This document shows, piece after piece, positions 58,983 through 64,000 of a DNA stretch of 64,000 bases. Every line of letters begins with the position of its first letter. Within the stretch, counting starts at the first letter, position 1. Below the pieces are notes generated by a model, which was not told the DNA's origin, searched no databases, and saw only the letters and a list, made by a program, of their open reading frames with translations. The DNA is from an uncultured Stenotrophomonas sp. (GTDB lineage: Bacteria; Pseudomonadota; Gammaproteobacteria; Xanthomonadales; Xanthomonadaceae): assembly GCF_945952405.1 (NCBI RefSeq), contig NZ_CAMFIA010000012.1, positions 1 to 64,000 on the forward strand, read 5' to 3'. A program made the position numbers and the translations under genes.

Positions 58983-60236
58983 ATGACCAAGATGACCCAC
59001 GGCCGCATTCCGCGCGGCCTCGTTTCCGTGCGCGCCGACGGCGGCAGCCAGCCCGATGTGAAGGCGCTGGTGGAGTCGCTGAACAAGGCATTCGCCGACT
59101 TCAAGGCCGAGCACACCAAGCAGCTGGAAGAGATCAAGAAGGGCAGCGCCGATGCACTGCAGGCCCTGAAGGTCGACAACATCAACGCCGACATTACCCG
59201 CCTGCAGGCGGCGGTCGACCAGGCCAACACCCAGATGGCCGCCTTCCAGATGGGCGGCGGTTCGGCCGGCGGCGGTGGCGTCGCGGACGCCGAGTACACC
59301 GACGCGTTCCGCGCACACTTCCGCCGCGGCGAAGTCCAGTCCGCCCTCAACAAGGGCGCGGCCAACGAAGGCGGCTACCTGGCCCCGGTCGAGTGGGACC
59401 GCTCGATCACTGATCGCCTGGTCATCGTCTCGGACATGCGACAGCTGGCCACGGTCCAGCCGTGCTCGGGCGAAGGCCTGACCAAGCTGTTCAACACGGG
59501 CGGCACTGCCTCCGGCTGGGTGGGCGAAGCCGCGCCGCGTCCGCAGACCGGCACGGCGCAGTTTGCCGCGCTGAGCTTCGGCTGGGGCGAGATCTACGCC
59601 AATCCGGCGGCCACCCAGCAGCTGCTGGACGACGCCGAGATCGACCTGGAAGCGTGGCTGGCCGGCGAGGTCGAGCTGGAGTTCGCAAAGCAGGAGGGCG
59701 ATGGGTTCTTCTCCGGCAATGGCGTCAACAAGCCGTTCGGCATCCTGACCTACGTGGATGGCGGTGCCAACGCGGCAAAGCACCCGTTCGGCGCTATCAA
59801 GGCGGTGAACAGCGGCGTGGCCGCCGGCATCAATGGCGACAGCATCATCGACCTTGTGTACGACCTGCCCTCGGCCTTCACGGCCGGCGCGAAGTTCGCG
59901 ATGAACCGCAAGACCCAGGGCGCGGTGCGCAAGCTCAAGGACGGGCAGGGCAACTACCTGTGGCAGCCGTCGCTCGTGGCCGGCCAGCCCTCAACCCTCG
60001 CCGGGTTCCCGGTGCAGGACGTGGCGGCGACGCCGGATGTGGCCGCCAACGCAATCGCCATGCTGTTCGGCGACTTCAAGCAGACCTACACCGTCTATGA
60101 CCGCAAGGGCGTGCGCGTGCTGCGCGACCCGTACACCAACAAGCCCTACGTGATGTTCTACACCACCAAGCGCGTGGGCGGCGGTGTGCACAACCCCGAG
60201 CCGATGCGCGCCCTCAAGATCGCGGCCTCGGCCTGA
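58983..60236 (+). CDS. Major capsid protein, HK97 family
   Basis: A 417-residue protein. Residues about 25-90 form a coiled-coil scaffold-like delta region (QPDVKALVESLNKAFADFKAEHTKQLEEIKKGSADALQALK), then a glycine-rich linker, then the HK97 fold (GGYLAPVEWDRSITDRLVIVSDMRQLATV, FSGNGVNKPFGILTYVDGG, GDFKQTYTVYDRKGVRVLRDPYTNKPYVMFYTTKRVGGGV). The delta region is probably cut off by the upstream protease. Confidence 0.95.
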   Translation: MTKMTHGRIPRGLVSVRADGGSQPDVKALVESLNKAFADFKAEHTKQLEEIKKGSADALQALKVDNINADITRLQAAVDQANTQMAAFQMGGGSAGGGGVADAEYTDAFRAHFRRGEVQSALNKGAANEGGYLAPVEWDRSITDRLVIVSDMRQLATVQPCSGEGLTKLFNTGGTASGWVGEAAPRPQTGTAQFAALSFGWGEIYANPAATQQLLDDAEIDLEAWLAGEVELEFAKQEGDGFFSGNGVNKPFGILTYVDGGANAAKHPFGAIKAVNSGVAAGINGDSIIDLVYDLPSAFTAGAKFAMNRKTQGAVRKLKDGQGNYLWQPSLVAGQPSTLAGFPVQDVAATPDVAANAIAMLFGDFKQTYTVYDRKGVRVLRDPYTNKPYVMFYTTKRVGGGVHNPEPMRALKIAASA

Positions 60237-60296
60237 TCACCACCTGCCGGGCGGCCTCTCGCCGCCCGGCATCCAACCTGTGATCGAGGAGCCGCA

Positions 60297-60689
60297 ATGG
60301 AAAAGCTCATCAAGCCCTTCCGTGGAGTGCCGGAAGGCGAGATCTATCCCGTCCAGTTCGCCGCCGGCGATGACTGCCCGCCCGAGCTGGTGGCAGGTGC
60401 GCTGTCGGTTGGTGCCCTGCGCCTGGCCGCGCAGCTGCCGCCGCTGGGCGCACTGGAGAGCCAGGCCCATGAGGTGCCGGACCTGTCTGCCTCCGAGGTG
60501 CAGCTGGCTGCCACCTCCGCCTCCGGCGACGCCGAACCCCAGGAACGCGAGGCCAGCACCAGTGACTCCGCTCCGGCGACGGACAAGGAATCGCTGATCG
60601 GGCAGCTGGAAGCTGCGGGCATTCCTTTCGACAAGCGCTGGGGGGCGGGGAAGCTCTCTGCTGCACTGGCCGAAGGTAAGAAGGAGTAA
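60297..60689 (+). CDS. Phage structural module protein with LEM/HeH-like tail
   Basis: A 130-residue protein with an unknown N-terminal half (GVPEGEIYPVQFAAGDDCPPELVAGALSVGALR), a low-complexity linker and a C-terminal helix-extension-helix-like segment (SLIGQLEAAGIPFDKRWGAGKLSAALAEGKK), as in Ish1/HeH domains. It lies between capsid and connector genes. Role unknown. Confidence 0.72.
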   Translation: MEKLIKPFRGVPEGEIYPVQFAAGDDCPPELVAGALSVGALRLAAQLPPLGALESQAHEVPDLSASEVQLAATSASGDAEPQEREASTSDSAPATDKESLIGQLEAAGIPFDKRWGAGKLSAALAEGKKE

Positions 60690-60692
60690 GCC

Positions 60693-61172
60693 ATGCCCCT
60701 GTTGACGCCTGAGCAGTGCCGCGCCCAATGCAGGGTCGATGGGGATTACGCCGATGCCGAGCTGGCGGCGCTGCTCGCATCGGCCGAAGACGCGGCGGCG
60801 GCATACCTAAACCGGTCTCTGTTTTCCGACCAGGCAGCACTGGCCGGCGCCTTGGACGCGTTCCCGGCTGCTGCGGCGGCAGCTGCCTCGGCCTACTCCG
60901 CATCCATGACGGCCACAGATTCTGAGCCTGACGCGGCCAAGGCAGCGGCGATGCGCTCCGTCGCGAGGCAACGCAAGGCTTCGGCTGACCTAGCGTTGTC
61001 GCGGGACTTGGCGGGAATGGTCGTCAACCCGAGCGTGGTTGCAGCCGTCCGGTTGACCCTGGCGCACTTGTGGGAGAACCAGGGCGCGGTGGTTATCGGT
61101 GCCACCGCCGTCGAGTTGCCGCTAGGCGTGATACCACTCCTGCGGCCCTATCGGCGGGTGATGACGCCATGA
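60693..61172 (+). CDS. Head-tail connector (gp6-like)
   Basis: A 159-residue protein starting LLTPEQCRAQCRVDGDYADAELAALLASAEDAAAAYLNRSL, the head-tail connector gp6 signature, then an alanine-rich insert and AAVRLTLAHLWENQGAVV. It binds the portal ring. Four-base overlap with the next gene. Confidence 0.88.
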   Translation: MPLLTPEQCRAQCRVDGDYADAELAALLASAEDAAAAYLNRSLFSDQAALAGALDAFPAAAAAAASAYSASMTATDSEPDAAKAAAMRSVARQRKASADLALSRDLAGMVVNPSVVAAVRLTLAHLWENQGAVVIGATAVELPLGVIPLLRPYRRVMTP

Positions 61173-61510
61173 GCGCCAAGAACCTGAGAATCAAGCTTTT
61201 CAAGCCCACCACGACGCGCGACGACTACGGCGAAGAGGTGGAAGCTTTCACTGAGGCTGGCGAAGTATGGGCAGCAGATGAGCCGCTGTCCCTGCGCAGC
61301 ACAAGCGCTGTGCTCGGGGTTGGGGCCGGTGCGCTGAACGCTCCGGATCTTCGGTGGATGACGGTGCGCGTCAACCAGGATATCCAGCCGGGATGGCGGG
61401 TAGCGCGGACAACTGGGCGCGACGCCGACAAGCAACTGCTGGTGATCGCGGTGCGCGCCTCCAAGTCGCCGCTGGACATGCACCTGATAGCGAGGTTGCA
61501 GCATGGTTGA
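61169..61510 (+). CDS. Head closure/head-tail adaptor
   Basis: A 113-residue protein of the HK97 gp7/phage head-tail joining type: LRIKLFKPTTTRDDYGEEVEAFTEAGEVWAADEPLSLRSTSA and DLRWMTVRVNQDIQPGWRV. The start overlaps the connector stop (ATGA). It closes the portal after packaging. Confidence 0.83.
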   Translation: MSAKNLRIKLFKPTTTRDDYGEEVEAFTEAGEVWAADEPLSLRSTSAVLGVGAGALNAPDLRWMTVRVNQDIQPGWRVARTTGRDADKQLLVIAVRASKSPLDMHLIARLQHG

Positions 61511-61904
61511 CTTCGATATCCATATCACCGGCCTGAGCGAGCTGGAATCGGCGCTACTGGCGCTTTCGGACAAGGCCGCGCGTCGTGCGCTCCGAAAGGG
61601 CATGCGCCGCGGAGCAATCGTGGTCCGAAACGACGCACGCAATCGCGTCAGGATTGCGCGGGGAAAGCTGCGGCGTTCTATCCGGGTACGGGAGCGCAGC
61701 GATGATCAGGGCTGGATGCGGTTTGCTGTTGAGGTGCCGCGCTCGGCGTTCTATGGCAAGTTCGGCGAGTACGGTACTTCGAAGATGGCCGCCTGGCCGT
61801 TCATGCGCCCGGCAGCTGAGTCCAAGGCCGAGGAGGCCGTAGGCACCATGCGTGACGCTCTTGGCGAGGGGATTGCGGATGAAATGCGGAGGGCCCGCTC
61901 ATGA
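61503..61904 (+). CDS. HK97 gp10-type tail component
   Basis: A 133-residue protein: DFDIHITGLSELESALLALSDKAARRALRKGMRRGAIVVRNDARNRV, then FYGKFGEYGTSKMAAWPFMRPA, matching HK97-gp10. The family acts in tail completion. It overlaps its neighbours by eight and four bases. Confidence 0.9.
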   Translation: MVDFDIHITGLSELESALLALSDKAARRALRKGMRRGAIVVRNDARNRVRIARGKLRRSIRVRERSDDQGWMRFAVEVPRSAFYGKFGEYGTSKMAAWPFMRPAAESKAEEAVGTMRDALGEGIADEMRRARS

Positions 61905-62239
61905 GTCTGGATACTCGCCTCACGGCGGCCGCAAACACGATCACCAAGGCGTTCTACCCGTTTCCGGCCCCAAAGGACCGCCCGCTGCTGTACGTGACGT
62001 ATCAGCGCGCAGGCGGCAAACAACACGCGACGCTGAACTCGGGCACCGGTGCCGAAAAAGGCGTGTTCCAGATCGATGTGTGGGGCCCGAAGAAGGGAGC
62101 TGTCCGGGAACTTGCTGACCGACTCAAGGATGATCTGCAGGACCTGCTCAAGGTCGGTGAGATCACCGACAACCCCGATGACTACGAGGCGGAAACCTCG
62201 CTTCACCGCGCCAGTTTCGACGTGACTGTGTGGGCCTGA
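61901..62239 (+). CDS. Tail completion protein (DUF3168)
   Basis: A 112-residue protein: RPLLYVTYQRAGGKQHATLNSGTGAEKGVFQIDVWGPKKGAVRELADRLKDDLQDLL, matching DUF3168 tail completion or terminator proteins. It overlaps the gp10-type gene (ATGA). Confidence 0.85.
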   Translation: MSLDTRLTAAANTITKAFYPFPAPKDRPLLYVTYQRAGGKQHATLNSGTGAEKGVFQIDVWGPKKGAVRELADRLKDDLQDLLKVGEITDNPDDYEAETSLHRASFDVTVWA

Positions 62240-62305
62240 GTGCTCGCCACCACTGCCACCAACAGGCCGCCCACGGGCGGCATTTTTCTATCCCAAGGAG
62301 CCACC

Positions 62306-62758
62306 ATGGCCAAGAACGAAGCGATTTCCGCACAGAACTCTGCGCTCTACGTGAAGAAGGGCACTGCGCCCACCACGCCGAACGACCCGGCCGGCTATAC
62401 CGAGGTCGACGGACTGACGGGCTTCCCGTTCGGCCGGGGCCAGGCCAACACCCTGGACGCAACCAACCTGAAGTCCGCGCAGGTCGAGAACATCGCAGGC
62501 CTGGCCGGCGGCCAAACCGTGCAGGTTGCCGGCCACCGCTGGCCGGTGGGCAAGTCGGCGGGCCAGGAGATCCTCCGCGATGCCGATCCCGACGAGGACC
62601 TGCATTTCCTGATGGTGCTCCCCACCGGTGATGCCGCCACTTTCGTGGGCAAGGTGGCCGGTTTCAACGTCACCCCGGGCACCAACGCGGTGCTGACCTT
62701 CACCGCGGACCTGCTGCCGCGTGACTTCGCCATCGTCATCCCGCCGACCGGACCGTAA
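62306..62758 (+). CDS. Major tail protein
   Basis: A 150-residue tail tube protein: ALYVKKGTAPTTPNDPAGYTEVDGLTGFPFGRGQANTLDATNLKSAQVENIAGLAGG, then a central beta segment and TFVGKVAGFNVTPGTNAVLTFTADLLPRDF, which fits phage tail tube proteins of the siphovirus type. AAGGAG precedes the ATG at 62306. Confidence 0.85.
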   Translation: MAKNEAISAQNSALYVKKGTAPTTPNDPAGYTEVDGLTGFPFGRGQANTLDATNLKSAQVENIAGLAGGQTVQVAGHRWPVGKSAGQEILRDADPDEDLHFLMVLPTGDAATFVGKVAGFNVTPGTNAVLTFTADLLPRDFAIVIPPTGP

Positions 62759-62761
62759 GCC

Positions 62762-63109
62762 ATGACCCTGCTGAACAAGAGCCAGATCCTCGCCGCTTCG
62801 GACCGCAAGACCGAAGACCTGGAGGTCAAGGAGTGGGGCGGAACCGTCCGCATCTCCACCATGTCGGCCAGCGACCGCGACAAGTGGGAGCAGGACACCT
62901 ACGGCGGCGAGAAGACCAAGACCGAGGACTTCCGCGCCCGGTTCGTGGCGCTGTGCCTGGTGGATGACAAGGGCGACCGCCTGTTCACCGACAAGGACGT
63001 GGCGCAGCTGGGTGCCAAGTCGGCCGCGGCGCTGGACCGCGTGTTCCGGGCCGCGCAGAAGCTCAACGCGCTGGGCGACGCCGCCATCGAGGCCGCCGAA
63101 AAAAACTGA
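62762..63109 (+). CDS. Tail assembly chaperone, short form (gpG-like)
   Basis: A 115-residue helical protein (LLNKSQILAASDRKTEDLEVKEWGGTVRISTMSASDRDKWEQDTYGGEKTKTEDFRARFVALCLVDDKGDRLFTDKDVAQLG). It ends EKN-stop at a slippery A-run; part of the ribosomes should shift to -1 and make a longer fusion with the next frame. It chaperones the tape measure protein before tail assembly. Confidence 0.85.
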   Translation: MTLLNKSQILAASDRKTEDLEVKEWGGTVRISTMSASDRDKWEQDTYGGEKTKTEDFRARFVALCLVDDKGDRLFTDKDVAQLGAKSAAALDRVFRAAQKLNALGDAAIEAAEKN

Positions 63110-63131
63110 CAAGCCGGCCTGAGCGCCGGCT
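63100..63131 (+). promoter_or_regulatory. Programmed -1 ribosomal frameshift site
   Basis: The heptamer A-AAA-AAC (63100-63106) is in the right phase of the zero frame (GAA AAA AAC TGA). Five bases later AGCCGGC-CTGAGC-GCCGGCT (63112-63131) makes a perfect 7-bp stimulatory hairpin. The zero-frame stop follows the heptamer directly. Confidence 0.9.
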
Positions 63132-63432
63132 GCAGTTTCGGATCGCGTGGCGGCTTGGCTACGCGCATCCTGACCAGTTGCTGGCGGGGATGGATTCCCG
63201 CCAGCTGACGGAGATGTACGCGTTTGCCCGTATGGAACCGCTGGACCAGCCCCTGCAGGACATGCTCGCCCAGCTGACCGACGTGCTGGCCCGGGTTCAT
63301 GGCAACGAGACCAGCCCCAAGGACTTCCTCCTCGTCAGGGAGGCGCCGAGGGCACTGGGAGAAGATGCTGCCCGAGCCCAGCAGATCGCCGAGCTGTTCC
63401 AGGCAGCGTCGGCCAGGAATTCAGTGCACTAA
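63106..63432 (+). CDS. Tail assembly chaperone, frameshift extension (gpT part of gpGT)
   Basis: After the shift the -1 frame continues LTSRPERRLQFRIAWRLGYAHPDQLLAGMDSRQLTEMYAFARMEPLDQ and runs to 63432, about 108 residues beyond the shift. It has no convincing start of its own and reads as the T domain of a G-GT pair. Fusion protein coordinates are 62762-63105 plus 63105-63432 in the shifted frame. Confidence 0.85.
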   Translation: MTSRPERRLQFRIAWRLGYAHPDQLLAGMDSRQLTEMYAFARMEPLDQPLQDMLAQLTDVLARVHGNETSPKDFLLVREAPRALGEDAARAQQIAELFQAASARNSVH

Positions 63433-63494
63433 GTGCTGGCGTTGCCGGCGCTTGGGGAAAGGCATACTTGGGGCCCCGTTATGTGAGGTCGAGC

Positions 63495-63770
63495 ATGGAA
63501 GGTAGCCAGGACTCTCAAGCAGCCGATACTTCGGCGCCTGTTGACGTGCAGCAGGAGATCGCTCGCATCGGTAGCAGCTTCCTGCCCGAGGCGATCAAGA
63601 CAGCCGGGCATCTGTCATTGGTGGCAGGTGTTGCAGTGGGCGGGTACGCCATGTATCACCCATCAATCTCATTGTTCGTTCTCGCGGCAACGACGCTTCT
63701 GTCTGCACCGTTTCTCTATGGCTTCGCCGACATTGTCCTGAGCCTGCGCAGGCTTTGTATTAAGCCCTGA
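63495..63770 (+). CDS. Small two-helix membrane protein
   Basis: A 91-residue protein with a polar N-terminus (MEGSQDSQAADTSAPVDV) and two transmembrane helices (LSLVAGVAVGGYAMYH; LFVLAATTLLSAPFLYGFADIVL). GAGG precedes the ATG at 63495. It is inserted between the chaperone and tape-measure genes and has its own terminator after it, so it may be an accessory (superinfection-related) gene. Function unknown. Confidence 0.6.
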   Translation: MEGSQDSQAADTSAPVDVQQEIARIGSSFLPEAIKTAGHLSLVAGVAVGGYAMYHPSISLFVLAATTLLSAPFLYGFADIVLSLRRLCIKP

Positions 63771-63791
63771 ACAATCCGAGACCGGCTTTTG

Positions 63792-63819
63792 AGGGCTGCC
63801 TTCTGGCGGCCCTTTTTAT
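63792..63819 (+). terminator. Terminator before the tape-measure gene
   Basis: AGGGCTGCC-TTCT-GGCGGCCCT hairpin with one G-T pair followed by TTTTATTT. Confidence 0.72.
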
Positions 63820-63831
63820 TTGGAGCAATTC

Positions 63832-64000
63832 ATGACCTCGACGGCCGCGACCATCGATGTACAACTGCGCGCGAGCACTGCCGCTTACCGTGCCGAGATG
63901 GTCAACTCTGCGCGTACTACCACGCAGCAGCTTGGCCTGATCCGTAAGGAGGCCTCACACACAGCGGTTTCCATTGCGAACCTCAACAAGGCGGCGGTTG
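63832..64000 (+). CDS. Tail tape measure protein, N-terminal part
   Basis: The frame opens MTSTAATIDVQLRASTAAYRAEMVNSARTTTQQLGLIRKEASHTAVSIANLNKAAV and runs off the window. Its position after the G/GT chaperones and the amphipathic, helical character fit a tape-measure protein. TGGAGC precedes the ATG. The remainder is outside the window. Confidence 0.78.
   Translation, partial: MTSTAATIDVQLRASTAAYRAEMVNSARTTTQQLGLIRKEASHTAVSIANLNKAAV

Larger units (their letters stand above)
39343..64000. mobile_element. HK97-type siphovirus prophage, left and central part
   Basis: Contiguous phage modules in lambdoid order: leftward early operon with excisionase-like and regulatory genes, CI/Cro immunity region, replication, lysis, terminase, portal, protease, capsid, connectors, tail protein, frameshifted tail chaperones and the start of the tape-measure gene. 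It continues past base 64000. The left limit is set by the first phage-like gene; the exact attL is unknown. Inference that it is a prophage rather than a free genome comes from the flanking chromosomal genes. Confidence 0.93.

Overview
The window looks like a chromosomal segment of a high-GC gammaproteobacterium of the Xanthomonadaceae, most likely a Stenotrophomonas species of the S. maltophilia group. That is an inference from the order comEC-exbB-exbD-msbA-lpxK-kdsB-uvrC-pgsA followed by tRNA-Gly genes, from a short REP palindrome of the type common in that genus (17033-17056), and from the Stenotrophomonas-like cell-envelope and anaerobic genes. No database search was possible.

Bases 1-39173 are bacterial. 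After the 3' part of a tRNA-Val come small secreted or periplasmic proteins, including two tandem four-cysteine peptides beside a membrane-anchored thioredoxin (739-1871), a MipA/OmpV porin-like protein, and a two-component system (3454-5470). A long plus-strand run (5530-17017) holds competence, TonB-energising (ExbB/ExbD), lipid A/Kdo (MsbA, LpxK, KdsB), phosphatase, NHL-repeat, UvrC and PgsA genes, mostly overlapping by four bases. A 34-bp tandem repeat array and four identical tRNA-Gly(GCC) genes plus tRNA-Cys(GCA) punctuate 17062-23787, with a tripartite ABC efflux operon between them. Next to tRNA-Cys lies a lower-GC N-acetylmuramoyl-L-alanine amidase gene broken by one base in a C-run. 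Then come enzymes and regulators, a FluC/CrcB fluoride channel behind a recognisable fluoride riboswitch, a free-standing CI/Cro-like divergent pair, and a microaerobic cluster (CcoG-like ferredoxin, group-3-like truncated haemoglobin, HemN) with two FNR/Anr boxes.

Bases 39343-64000 are the left and central part of a lambdoid-organised, HK97-type siphovirus prophage that runs off the right edge. The left early operon (minus strand) carries an excisionase-like protein, several unknowns, a CsrA-like protein, a Rha/antirepressor-type protein and an Arc-type repressor. The immunity region has a LexA/S24-type CI repressor, a DUF3800 protein behind it, a Cro/YdaS-like protein, palindromic operators and a candidate 67-nt small RNA. 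The plus strand then runs through replication (helix-turn-helix protein, DnaB-like helicase), a probable late promoter with an immediate terminator, two low-GC accessory genes, lysis (lambda-R-like transglycosylase, holin candidate, overlapping Rz/Rz1 spanins), DNA packaging (HNH, small and large terminase), portal, ClpP-like protease, major capsid protein, head-tail connectors, major tail protein, a tail-assembly chaperone pair joined by a -1 frameshift site, and the start of the tape-measure gene. No integrase gene is visible at the left end; it may lie beyond the window or be lost.
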